NCBI GenBank assembly: GCA_030052745.1
Contig: JANBVO010000025.1
Coordinates: 310,001-374,000, forward strand
DNA from: Pleurostoma richardsiae
Taxonomy: Eukaryota > Ascomycota > Sordariomycetes > Calosphaeriales > Pleurostomataceae
Direction: 5' to 3'
Length of the DNA: 64,000 nucleotides
Program-made: the position numbers and the translations under genes
The notes under the pieces: generated by a model
Seen by the model: only the letters and a program-made list of their open reading frames with translations
Database searches by the model: none
Told to the model about the DNA's origin: nothing
Shown here: in pieces, positions 37,762-48,665 of the stretch
How the letters are laid out: every line of letters starts with the position of its first letter
Position numbering within the stretch: the stretch's first letter is position 1

Positions 37762-38893
37762 GATCGTCGAGTGATTCTTGTTTAATGTAGCTCGATCGTA
37801 CGGCGACGAAGAGGTAGAAGCTGCTTAGGAGAAGAGCATGAGCTAGGAAGCAAGAATAAAACAGAAGCTGGAGGAAGCATCCAGGGGTGAAGCGTCAAAA
37901 TTGAGCTACTCTGGAAATACATGCATGCTCGTGATGGAGGAAGGGTCGAGCGGCGCACGAGATACGGAGATGATATACCTTGCGCAGTTGCTCAAATCCC
38001 GTGTGGGCAAACAGCTCGATGCCGTGCCGCGCCCTCTGCTTGTTCGTGATGAGTAACAAGCGGAGGAATCGTGTTGCTGTTGGGCGAAAGAAGCTTCTTT
38101 GTTTACCGCCGGGGGTTGATTTGGTGAAAGGCAACGGTGAGGCGAGCAGCTTCTCAAAATTGGCTTCTGCCCGTTCCTGCCTCGACTGGCAATAAGGAAT
38201 GGTTGGTGGGGTCCTCAAGCTTCGATATGGCGGGGTTGTTGACGCCTGATGATCCAGGCATTCTTTGCTGCAGAGTCGCACTCCAACCTCCTTTCTGGGA
38301 GGTTTAATAGGTACGTACCCTTTCAGGGACCGCTTCGACGCCACAATTCCAGAAGCCAAGAGGCCCAGCAAAACGCCTAAGATCGTTCTGTTCCGTGGCT
38401 GAACACATCGCACCGGACACTCGGACGAGCAGATGACGAGGCGAGGAGGCTGTGCTGCCGTTTCTCTTAACTGATATTCTGCGCCTTTATGTGTACCCCT
38501 AGACTCTACAAATATTGTTCTACAAGCCGAAATCCACGCAATTAGCGGAAAGCTGCAATCGCGGCGTCAGTCAATCACTGTCTGCATCGTCTTCCTTAGA
38601 GCTCCTTGGCCGCTTCGCCGCCGCGTTACTCCGTCTTAGCCACAAGCGTGCTATTGGAGGGGTTAGCCAACACCACCGGTACCAGGAGCCACCCACCACG
38701 AGTTTACCTAACCCAACGTACCTACGGATAGTTGATCTGCCTGGCTCGGTTTAGCATTACCCCCCTTGCGGCCTATATCTACGAGTCTTTCCATGGCGAC
38801 GACCTGCTTATCTCTCTTATACGAACCCAAGCACGGCATCCAGGCGCAATCTCTTCACATGCATGCTTTCCCCCCTAGGCATCGCCTTTACTG
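37762..38893. other. Divergent intergenic region dbp5 / bzz1
   Basis: 1.1 kb between two diverging start codons must hold both promoters and leaders. Open frames here (for example minus-strand codons at 37,895-38,413) have no family resemblance. A near-palindrome around TAGGTACGTACC lies at about 38,309. No further element is supported. Confidence 0.55.
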
Positions 38894-41340
38894 ATGGCTG
38901 AGGTGGATGTTGCGCCGACCTTCGGCGCTGAACTGAAGGTGGGCAGCGCACTCGGCACGCCCTCCATATTTCTAGACGGCCTTGCTCACAGACATGCTCG
39001 CAGGATGCCTTCAAGCCCGTCAATGCCTGGGTGGCTGGCGGAATAGCCTGGCTCGACGATATCCAGTCCTTCTACCGCGAGAGGAGTGCCATAGAGAAGG
39101 AATACGCCGCCAAACTCAATGCGCTCGCCGCCAAGTACTTCGAGAAGAAGACCAAAAAGTCTTCTAGCTTGAGTGTTGGCGACACTCCTACTATGACCCC
39201 TGGGTCTCTAGAGAGGTATGCTCCGGCCTTCTCGGCTCCTCCGGCTTTCCTGCCCCAAAAGAACGAGGCTAAGCTAACACCACAATCTCCTGCAGCGCAT
39301 CTCTGACGACCTGGACGACACAACTTACGACGCTAGAAGCACGAGCCAAAGAACACGATCGCTACGGGAACGATCTAGTCAACAAAGTCGCGGAACCGCT
39401 GAAGACCTTTGGTGGGAAATTCGAGGAGCTCCGCAAACGCCATGTCGAATACGCCGAGAAGCTGGAGAAGGAGCGGGATGGCTCGTACGTAGAGCTGCGC
39501 AAGATAAAGGCCAAGTACGATGCGGTATGTCAAGAGGTGGAGAGCAAGCGGAAGAAGTCAGAGTCGTCCTTCGACAAGGCCAAGGCGCAGAGCGCGTACC
39601 AGCAGCAGATCGTCGAGATGAACAACGTCAAGAATACCTACCTGATCGCCATAAACGTCACGAACAAGCAGAAGGAGAAGTATTATCACGAGTATATACC
39701 AGAGCTACTAGACAGCCTACAGGACCTCTCCGAGTTCAAGACGCTGAAGCTGAACGCCTCGTGGACCTTGGCTTCACAGTTGGAGTCCGCAATGCTGGCA
39801 ACGAGCAAGACGCTCATAGACCACCAGACCGAGGAGATCGCGCGGAACCAACCGCACTTCGACTCTATGATGTTCATACGGCACAATATGGGAGGATTCC
39901 AGGAGCCTGCGGACAAGGTGTTTGAACCTAGCCCCGTGTGGCACGACGACGGTTCCATGATCACGGACGACGCGGCCAAGGTATACCTGCGAAATGTATT
40001 AAACAAGTCGAAGGGCCAGCTGGGGGAGCTGAGGCGTGAAGTTGACAAGAAGAGGCGGGAGGTTGAGTCCGTGAAGCGACTGAAGCAGAAGATTCGCGAG
40101 GGCACGGAGAAGAAGGACGAGCTCCTAGTGGTGAGCGCTATGTTCGCCCTGCAGGAAGACCTCCATCAGCTAGATCGCAAGCGGGTCGCTGCAGAAGTCG
40201 AGACCTTCACCATCACCACGGCGGTAGGGGACGTCACGCTAGGGGCCAAGAATCACAACTTCAAGTCGCAGACCTTCAAGATCCCCACGAACTGCGACCT
40301 ATGCGGAGAGAGAATATGGGGACTGTCAGCCAAGGGCTTCGACTGTCGAGACTGCGGCTACACGTGCCACAGCAAGTGCGAGATGAAGGTCCCGCCCGAA
40401 TGCCCCGGGGAGCAGACCAAGGAGGAGCGGAAGAAGCTCAAGCAGGAGCGCCAGGAGCACGCCAGCAGCCTGCTCAAGCCCAGCTCCGCCACGCCGTCGG
40501 CAGATAACGTGGCGGAGCTGCCCGCGCTGAGCCGGTCGAACACCATGAACTCCTTAAGCTCGGGTTACGCCGCCAGCGCCAACAGGTCGATCTCTGGCCC
40601 GAGGTCGCCCGCGGAGGAGGCGACGCCGGACGCGACGAGCTCGCGCCCGGCGGGCCCGACGGGCACGGTGCGCAAGAGCCGTGTGATGGCGCCGCCTCCC
40701 GCGCACTACATCAGCGAGCTGCCGGGAAGCACGCCCAACGGGTCGGGGAGTGCTCCGGAGCAGAAGGGCAAGATGCTCTACGCCTTTGAGGCCAATGGAG
40801 AGGGCGAGATCAGCGTGCCGGAAGGGCGCGAGATTGTCCTCCTTGAGCCGGATTGTACGTCCGAGACCCCTCTGGCCCCTATTACGATAACACCTTCGCT
40901 CGGTTTACTAACGCGAATGCTTGACAGCTGGCACGGGCTGGGTAAAAGTCCGCGCGGGCTACAAAGAGGGCCTTGTGCCGGCGAGCTACGTCGAACTTGG
41001 CCCGGCGCCGTCCCTGGCTCCGCAGAACACGGGCCAGTCGGCGAGGCCGCCCTCGACGTACTCCAACAGCGGGTCGTCCATCGGCGGCGGCGGTGGAGGC
41101 GGAGGGTCCGGCGGGGGTGCGAAGAAGAAGGGCCCGGCGGTGGCGCCGCGGCGCGGGGCCAAGAAGCTCCGGTACGTGGAGGCGATGTATGACTACGCGG
41201 CGCAAAGCGACGCGGAGCACAGCATGGCGGAGGGGGAGCGGTTCGTGCTGATCAAGGAGGACCCGGGCGACGGGTGGGCGGAGGTGGAGAAGGGGGGCGC
41301 GACCAAGAGCGTGCCGGCGAGCTACATACGGGTCGTCTAG
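38894..41340 (+). CDS. bzz1: F-BAR/C1/SH3 actin-assembly protein Bzz1
   Basis: Bzz1 links curved plasma membrane to Las17/WASP and Arp2/3 actin assembly at endocytic patches. Four exons, 38894-38938, 39004-39215, 39296-40854 and 40928-41340, with introns of 65, 80 and 73 bp, give 742 residues. Exon 1 codes MAEVDVAPTFGAELK, the conserved start; exon 2 begins with DAFKPVNAWVAGGI. Residues about 15-270 form the F-BAR domain (FYRERSAIEKEYAAKL). A coiled-coil region follows, then a C1 (phorbol-ester/DAG-type) zinc domain at about 406-455 with HNF..CDLCGERIW..CRDCGYTCHSKC. Two SH3 domains end the protein: about 577-632 (GWVKVRAGYKEGLVPASYV, split by the last intron) and 688-742 (AMYDYAAQ..GWAEVEK..VPASYI). 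A Gly-rich linker separates them. Donor GTGGGC of intron 1 is weak, so that junction is the least certain. Confidence 0.95.
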
Positions 41341-42511
41341 GGGATGGTGGTGGTCGCGGAGGGCGCTGCTGGAGCCGGAGGAGTCTGGTGGTGGAAGTAG
41401 AATAAGAAAACCCTTTTATATTCTTCTCGATTCCTGTTATCCTTGATGCTGTACTATACGTATGGGTATTACGGAGTAGAGGAGAGTATGCTTGCATGTC
41501 TAGCCACCAACTTGGGAGTTTATATTTTGCATTGCGAGCATGAAGTAGAATAGGCAAGGTGGGGGAATTCTTGGCGGTCAGTAAATCAATCTGCATTATA
41601 TTTCAGCTTCAAGGATTTCCGGCTTCCAAATTTCTTAAGATAGAAGAGTTACTGTATCACGGCATTCATCGGTTTTGGCATAGAGGCCGTCGTCCTGGCT
41701 GACCGAGCGGCCAAGCGGCCAAGCCACGTACCCCATTCCCATTTCCACTTCGCGCCCGGCCACCGTACCCGGCGGAGGTCCGTGATAGAGCCAGGGCCTT
41801 AATGCTCCCGCAGGATCGGGACAGGGGGGTTCAATTACGCACAGCCAAAGGCCGTGCATTTACAGGGAAGCTCTTGGCGGGACGATTGCCTTGCTTGACT
41901 TCCTTGCGCATGAGCTCGACGGGAGGACGGTTTTGTTGCTAAAGCATGACGGCCCAAATCCATCATCATTTCATTCACCATCGAACGGGGATTCCAACCC
42001 CGGACGGTGAAACGCGCAGCGCCAATGCGACCCGCGTTTCGGTGGCCATTGTTCGCCTTCTGATCAGCGCTGCCAAGACCGACGCTCTGGCATTCCCGTC
42101 CACTAGCGAGGTTGCGACGTGCTGGAGGTTGCTGGGCCTTCAGAGCTTTTTCGTGCGGGTACGGTGGCAGTGCTGGAAAGACGGCGCTGAAGGGGGGCTG
42201 TCTTAGGGCAGAGGAGGCGGGCGTATGAAACGGCGCGCCCTGGAAGATCGGTGGGTGTGCGATGGGGAGCGCGACGTCACGCGCGGTGTCGAAAGAGGTC
42301 GGACGGTTTTGTTATAAGTGGGAAAAGGAGGGGCGAGCGGTGGGTTGCCAATGACAATCGCCATCCAACCCCTTAAAATAGGTCGAGAATGTGTGTGTCT
42401 GGAGAGCAGGTAGTCTGTACCGTTCGTATTATGTGCCTGGATTCAGGGACGGCTGAGGGGACCAGTGCTGATATCACCCCGTACTGTGCCTCTCAGCCTC
42501 TGGGTGTGGAG

Positions 42512-42591
42512 TACGGAGTAACGTACCTATCTCGCGACTGTGGTTCTTCTGGCAGCGCGTCAGCGCTCGAATACCTGCCGAGTACTCCGTA
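42512..42591. repeat. Inverted repeat with TACGGAGTA ends
   Basis: TACGGAGTA at 42,512-42,520 and its reverse complement TACTCCGTA at 42,583-42,591 bracket 62 bases. A third copy is at 41,470-41,478. It could be a remnant of a very short inverted-repeat element or a pair of protein sites; no duplicated target was identified. Confidence 0.55.
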
Positions 42592-43097
42592 TACATAGTA
42601 ATGTTTACAAAACAGATCTGGCAATGTTCTGGGGTTGCGTCTTTGTCCCTTAAACTTTCATTAACTGCCCGGAGTGTTAACAGTCTGTTATCCGAGACAA
42701 TTCGTGCTGGTAGAGGAGAATGTAGGTAGGTACCTGTCTCTGCTATGGGGTAAGGTACTGACTGACAGTTGGAATCCAGAATCAGGAAAGGAGAAGGTTT
42801 TCCGCGCCTCCACACCACCAGGAGCTCAGGGTGTTGTAGCGGGCCCCACAGCTATTTCGCTCCGGCGTTGAATCAAGATCTAACAGGCCGATCCACGACG
42901 GGCATTTTGATACAGTGGCAGCAGAAAAGCACTTAGCTCAGGTACCTTAATCTGTAATAACAGCAAGCGAGTGCTTGCACGTGCGAGGGCGTGCCTGTAG
43001 ATACTGTGTACAGAATACCTAACTCCATACATTAGGTAGTGTGCCTGTGGTGGGCTGGAAGGCTGGCTGGCTGGTGGTGGAGAGTGAGTGACTGAGA

Positions 43098-43118
43098 GTG
43101 GTGGTGGTGGTGGTGGTG
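43098..43118 (+). repeat. (GTG)7 microsatellite
   Basis: Seven GTG units lie in the region upstream of the GH72 gene, followed by GTGCGTG. It is a simple sequence repeat. Confidence 0.85.
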
Positions 43119-43629
43119 TGCGTGAGGCGAGGCGGGTGGTTCGTACCGTACCTTGCACTAAGGGAGGGGCTCTGCAGCCGAAGAAAGAAAGATGGCAGGC
43201 ACTTTTTACTGCTTGCCGTCCTCTCCCTTCCGTGCCTTGATTTCCTGATTCCTTCTCTTGTCCTCAACCTCCAACCTCCTTCTTCCGCCTCCCTCTTCTT
43301 CCGCTCGTTGCCGGTTAATCCACTTCCTTCTTCTCACTCTCACTCACTCACTCACGATCACTTCTTTTTCTCCCCGACCAATTCTTTCTTGGTGTGGTCG
43401 TGATATTCTTGCCAACTCACTCGTTACCGTTGGCATCTTTAAGCTGCTTCTTGTAATCCATCCACATCCTCCATTACTTCGGTCCGCTCGCTGCATCACC
43501 AGTTTTCCCCCATTTCTTGTCCGCCTCCTACGACTGCGGCACGCCTGAGACGCGAATCTCGACGCGAAACGCATCCTTTTTGGACCGGTACGGAATATCG
43601 AGAAGGATACTAGGGAACATCTCTTCAAG

Positions 43630-45207
43630 ATGAAGTCATTCGTAGTCGCGTCCCTCCTCGCCGGCCTGGCCCTCGCCAAGCCCACCCCTACCGAGAAGCA
43701 GGCCCCCCACAAGCGCTCTTCATTGCCGACCGTCACGGCATCTGGCAATGGTACACAATGAACCCCCTTTTGCCCGACCATGGCACTCCTGGCTGAATGG
43801 CTCTGCTAACCTGCAATCCAGCTTTCTGGGCTGGCTCTGACCGGTTCTATGTCCGTGGCATTGACTATCAGCCTGGCGGCTCCTCTGACATGTCGGATCC
43901 TCTTGCGGATGAGGATGTCTGCAAGCGCGACATTACCGAGTTCAAGAAGCTGGGCATCAACACTATCCGCGTTTACATCACTGACAACTCCGCCGACCAC
44001 GACACCTGCATGAACGCCCTTGCTGATGCCGGCATCTACGTTATTCTCGACGCCAACAACCCGCTGTACTCCATCAACCGGGATGATCCCGCGCCGTCGT
44101 ACAACGCCGTCTACCTGCAGAGCGTCTTCGCCACCATTGACGAGTTCATCCAGTACGACAACACTCTTGCCTTCTTCTCCGGCAACGAGGTCGTCAATGA
44201 CAAGGTCAACACCACCCTGTCCGCCAAGTATGTCAAGGCCACCACCCGAGACATGCGTCAGTACATCTCCAAGCGCGGCTACCGCTCCGTGCCTGTCGGC
44301 TACTCTGCTGCCGACGTTGCACAGAACCGCATGCAGCTAGCCCACTACATGAACTGCGGTACGGATGATGTGCGGAGTGACTTCTTTGCCTTCGTAAGTC
44401 TGCCCCATCTGTTCTGCTCTGAAGGTTTCCTTCTGACTTCGCCTGACAGAATGACTACTCGTGGTGCAACACCGACTTCACGACTTCCGGCTGGGATGTC
44501 AAGGTCAAGAACTTCACTGGTTACGGCATTCCTCTCTTGTAAGTGCCGCTACTCCATATCCCTAGCCGTCTTGGCTTCCTGCCTAGGATCGTGCTCCTTT
44601 TGCGGATCTGCGCTGACTAACGTGCCACAGCATTTCCGAGTACGGCTGCACGACCAACGGCCGCGACTTCGGTGAGGTCGAGGCGCTTATGAGCGACGAA
44701 ATGACGTTTGTCTACTCTGGCGGTCTGCTCTACGAGTACTCCAAGGAGGACAACGACTTCGGTATCGTTACTATCGATGGCACCAGCGTTGACGAGAGCG
44801 ACGATTTCACGAAGTACGCCTCGGCTCTGAGCGCCAACCCTGCGCCCACTGGCGATGGCGGCTTCACCTCTACTACCAACTCTGTCGCCTGCCCCACTGC
44901 GGACTCTGAGTGGCTCATTGACACTACTGCGCTCCCCGCCATTCCTGCGGCCGCTGAGAAGTACATGACTGAGGGCGCCGGCACCGGCCCGGGTCTCACG
45001 GGCGACGGCTCCCAGAACGCGGGCTCTGAGGACGGCGACGGCGCCACCAGCACCGGTGACGTGACCGCAGCCTCGGGCTCCGTCAGCGCCACAGCCACCG
45101 GCGAGAGCAAGGCCGGCATCACCCACGTCGGCCCCTTCGACAAGACGCCGCTTGTCCTGACCGGCCTGGTCTTCTGCCTTTCCCTCTTCGGCACCCTACT
45201 TCTGTAA
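43630..45207 (+). CDS. GPI-anchored beta-1,3-glucanosyltransferase, GH72 (Gel/Gas family)
   Basis: GH72 enzymes cut and rejoin beta-1,3-glucan chains and so elongate the cell-wall glucan at the plasma membrane. Four exons, 43630-43750, 43822-44393, 44450-44538 and 44631-45207, with introns of 71, 56 and 92 bp, give 452 residues. A signal peptide (MKSFVVASLLAGLALA) is followed by the catalytic domain: RFYVRGIDYQPGG, DICKRD-like DVCKRDI, INTIRVYITDN, the acid/base Glu in FFSGNEVV (E163) and the nucleophile Glu in ISEYGC (E264), near the positions known for Gel1. The C-terminus is Ser/Gly/Thr-rich and ends in a hydrophobic tail (LVFCLSLFGTLLL) typical of a GPI signal. The Cys-rich CBM43 domain found in Gas1/Gel4 subgroups is absent, so this belongs to the shorter subgroup. 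Confidence 0.95.
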
Positions 45208-46931
45208 GGTAACTAGTATAGGATTATAGTTGACGACGTCGACTAGAATGACTTCCTAGCTGGAAACAGAATTAGGCGAGCAGAAAATCAAGAAACGCAA
45301 AACATGTACAAACTGCCATATCCCAGGCATCCTTTCCAGCTCGGCGCCAAGGGGGGACTACTCCTGTTTTTCGAAATGGGAAGAGAAGTCAACTTCTCTT
45401 TTGTGCTTTCACATTCATCATTGGAAGGAATTGAATTGAAATCGGACAGCCGGGGTTGGCTTTCAACTCGGCCTCATTGATGTATACATATGGTCTCCTT
45501 CGCGCAGCATAGAACGGTCGGATAGGGGAAAGAAACACCAAATGGAAAACTCGGGGGACTAGGAAAGTACTCCTTTTTTGAAATGTCCTCTTTTACGAAA
45601 TCGAGTTCTGGACACTGGGTTTTTGAATCGGGTCAATTGAATTGTAATGAACCTCCACTGGTGTCTTCTGCGTGCCCTATGTGAGCTGGTCCGCCCGTGA
45701 GGCCTGCCTTGTCCTCTTGCCGCAACGGTCTCTTACACTCGTATAGACTGCACCGTACGTAGGTCGTGTTATGCACTGAGAGCTCCTTGCTGGACTCTGA
45801 GGTCTTGGCGCCGCGTCAGCTTCGTTTCCTGGGACCTGGGAGAGCCCGCTAGATATACCCACATCTCGATAGTTGATTCCTCACGGGTCCATGACCATCC
45901 CCTTGTCTCTCTCCTTCTCTTGCGTGATTGATTTGGCCGCCTTGATTTGAACGCGTCGTTCGTGGGAGAGACCCCAGGCTAGCTAGCCGGCGGGACTGGA
46001 ACGGGTCTTATGCCCGCCGATGTCCGCTGAGGAGGAAGAAGAAACGGAGGGCAGGTAACTCATATACAACGGAGACACTTCCTCGTGTTGTAGCTAAGAT
46101 GCCTTTTGACTATACTAGGAATTATGATCGCCAGGGCACCGAGCCAGGACAACGTAGACGACACGGGCACAGAGTCTACGGACTGTTATCATGTGTTGAT
46201 AAAAGGACCTGACTTTATTCTATTGACGGCATGACTACCTACCCTTAACTCCATTAAATCCTGCAGCAGGCATGACGATACTAGACTTGGGGGTGGAGAG
46301 CCAACAAGGGGGACGCAAAACAACAACAGCCATGAGATGCCTCCCTCACCACCCATGGAGGAACATGCTTTCGTGCTTCTTGCCCCTTACCACCCTGTCC
46401 ACTTTCTTCTTTTTTGCTTGCCTCATTCCCTGCATCTCATTTCACCCGTCACTCATGGGGATATTGCCGGGGAGGATACCATCTTGGAAGAACCCCTAGA
46501 CGGCAAGTGGCCTTCGCAAGAAGAAACCAAAAAGCACAGGACCAAGCAAACAGCGCAAAACCCGGAACCCTGATACCACGCAAGAGGAAATGCAAAGAAT
46601 AAAGGCGGGGGCTTGTTACTCATACACAAGCAAACAGGAAAAGACCACGTAAGACCGCCACCTAGGAGCGCCCGTCCCTCCGCCGCCCCGACCGGGGGGC
46701 CAGCAGGAAGTCCCGCGGGGCCACGAACCCCCGGCTCGCGGCCGTGGACCCCGTGTAGTTGGACCCGGCGCTCTGTGCGCGGCCGACTCCTCCTCCGGGC
46801 CCGTTGGCGCCCTGCCGCCGTTCGGCCATGGCCGGAGGAGGCGAGGGCGAGCCCACCCCAGCGACCGCGGCAGGCGAGAAGTTGACGACGGTAGGCCGCG
46901 GGGCCGGCGGCGAGCCGTACCGGGCGGCTCT
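45208..46931. other. Convergent intergenic region GH72 / CDC50
   Basis: Two genes converge here, so the 1.7 kb should contain both 3' UTRs. I see AT-richer patches with T-runs (about 45,540-45,650) but no gene, repeat or RNA that can be supported. The GC-rich end (46,660-46,930) directly downstream of the CDC50 stop has open frames on both strands without family resemblance. Confidence 0.55.
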
Positions 46932-48453
46932 CTAGGCCTGGCCGAGGTCCCGCCCGGTCGCTATGGCGCTGCTGGGCGCGGCTTGCTTGGCTGCCGGGGC
47001 GTTGTTCCAGGAGAGATAGGTGTGGTCGCCGAGTTTCCTGCAAGCGATTGTTAGCTCGAATAAAGGGATAGGTATCAAAGTTTGAACTGTAGAACGGTTC
47101 CTGGGGCAGGCTGCTTACCTTGGCCTGATGAGATGCGTGACGGTGAAGATCACGCCGAGGATGATGCAGACGCCACCGACGACAATGTAGGCGATGCCCA
47201 GGAAGGGGTTCCGCCCACCCATGACGGTCCTCGTGGAGATGACGACCGACTTTGTGCCATCGTACTTGTCCGCTGGGAAGTCTGCGATACCCCTGTTAGT
47301 TGCTATCAAGCGGGGTGTTAGGGGAGACAAGACTTACTCAGAGTAATGTTGAGCTGGTATGTACCGGCCCTCATCGCAGCCGTATTATTCCTCTGGTACA
47401 GCTTGCTGAACGACGGCAGACCGGCGGTCCGCATCCACACTATGAACGCCTCGTCCTCCTTCAAGTTCGGCGGCGGGTTGCTTTCGGTGTAGCCATTCGG
47501 GTATCGCACCAGCCAGTTTGGCGGCGGTACGACGGAGTCGAGCGACATCTCGCTGGGGAAGTTCCCGTAGAGATCCTTGTCGGAGCTCCACGCAATGCCC
47601 TTGTCGGTCATGTTGTACACCTCGCGCGCCTCGTTCGAATTGATGGTGTTCAGCAGGACGGGGTTGGTGAAGGTGTCGTTGAAGAGCGAGTTGGCGATCA
47701 GGCCGCACGGGTAGATGGACTTGCCGTCGCGGTGCTTGAGCGGCTTGCAGTTCGAGCTGTTAACGTCGCTGCCGGACACGACATCACCCTTCAGTTGCTT
47801 GTCGTAGAAGCTGTTGACGTATTGTCGGTGGTTCTGGTAGAAGTTCGTGAGGTGGTAGTAGAACAGGACTGGAGGGCCGATGTCCTCCGGGAGATCGAAC
47901 TGCAGGGTGCACAGCGGCGTCTCGACCGTCACGTTGTCGTAGGTCGTGTTTATGGTAGAGCGAAGCCACTGAGCGTTTACGGACTTGTTGCTGGATCTGA
48001 AGGCTGTGAACACGTCGTCGCTATCCATAAGCGCGAAGTCATCGGTGGGAGCGTCCTGGAAGCAGTTGGTGTAGTCGAGCGAGATCTCTTGGACGCGGGA
48101 GCTCGCCCAGAGCAGTACTCCTCCGATCGGGGCGAAGATAATTCCGATCGAGAAGAACAGCGGCAGCACCGTCTTGGGTGTGAGGATGGGCTGCCATGCC
48201 TTCAGCCGCTGTTGCCGGAAAGCGTTATCTATTGCGGAATCACCGCTCGTCAGCGCACTGCTCTCCAGACCGGCGCGGTCGCCGTTTGTCTTCCTTCGTC
48301 TCCTCCCATATTTCGAAGACCGTCGGCGCTCGGGGGAGCCGGAAGGGACTCACTTGCGGGTCTGCGGCTCTTCTTCTTCTCAGTGTCTTTCGGTCCCGAT
48401 TCCTGGGACGCGATGGACTCGGGGTGATCGAGGCGGGCCGCGTTTTCCTCCAT
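46932..48453 (-). CDS. cdc50: CDC50/Lem3 family subunit of P4-ATPase phospholipid flippase
   Basis: CDC50 proteins are the glycosylated beta subunits that carry P4-ATPases out of the ER and are needed for flipping aminophospholipids in Golgi, endosome or plasma membrane. Four exons, 48453-48354, 48228-47338, 47281-47119 and 47037-46932, with introns of 125, 56 and 81 bp, give 419 residues. The conserved N-terminal [20 protein letters not shown] spans the first junction. Membrane helix 1 is at about 53-75, helix 2 at about 357-381. The luminal loop holds conserved cysteines ([29 protein letters not shown]) and several N-glycosylation sites (NKS, NTT, NVT, NDT, NMT, NNT). The motif [11 protein letters not shown] begins exon 3. 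Which of Cdc50, Lem3 or Crf1 it corresponds to cannot be told by eye. Confidence 0.94.
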
Positions 48454-48650
48454 GGCGATGGAGTCTGAGTGGGTGGTGGTGATGTGGGAGTTGGATTAAG
48501 ACTGCGCGGCCATTGATTTCCAGGATCGGGTTGTTCCAGGAGAGCGAAACAGATCCACATTACGTTACTAAAGAGGGCGGCGTCAGCGGGTGAGGCTTGG
48601 ACTCAGCCACCCCAAGACGCACCCAACTGTGGGTCAGGTCATTACGAGAC

Positions 48651-48665
48651 CACGTGACATGTCAC
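48651..48665. promoter_or_regulatory. E-box and 12-bp palindrome in the CDC50 promoter
   Basis: CACGTG (48,651-48,656) overlaps the perfect palindrome GTGACATGTCAC (48,654-48,665), about 200 bp upstream of the CDC50 start. CACGTG is the site of bHLH factors in general. Actual binding is inference. Confidence 0.45.

Larger units (their letters stand above)
41341..43629. other. Intergenic region between bzz1 and the GH72 gene
   Basis: The 2.3 kb holds the bzz1 3' UTR and the GH72 promoter and leader. Three copies of TACGGAGTA lie within 41,470-42,591, two of them forming an inverted repeat. AGGTACCT occurs near 42,728 and 42,940, a (GTG)7 run is at 43,098-43,118, and 43,190-43,400 is strongly pyrimidine-rich with CTCACT runs, as expected for a fungal leader. 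No coding sequence is supported. Confidence 0.6.

Noticed and set aside
37895-38413. 172-residue minus-strand frame in the dbp5/bzz1 divergent region
   Set aside because: No domain, poor codon pattern and placement in a promoter region; the hydrophobic start alone is not enough.
41985-42015. tRNA-like T-arm (GGGGTTGGAATCCC on the minus strand)
   Set aside because: The loop has TTG where tRNAs need TTC, and no acceptor, D or anticodon arms pair around it.
44617-45126. Frames antisense to the last GH72 exon
   Set aside because: Mirror of the Ser/Gly/Thr-rich C-terminal coding region, no independent evidence.
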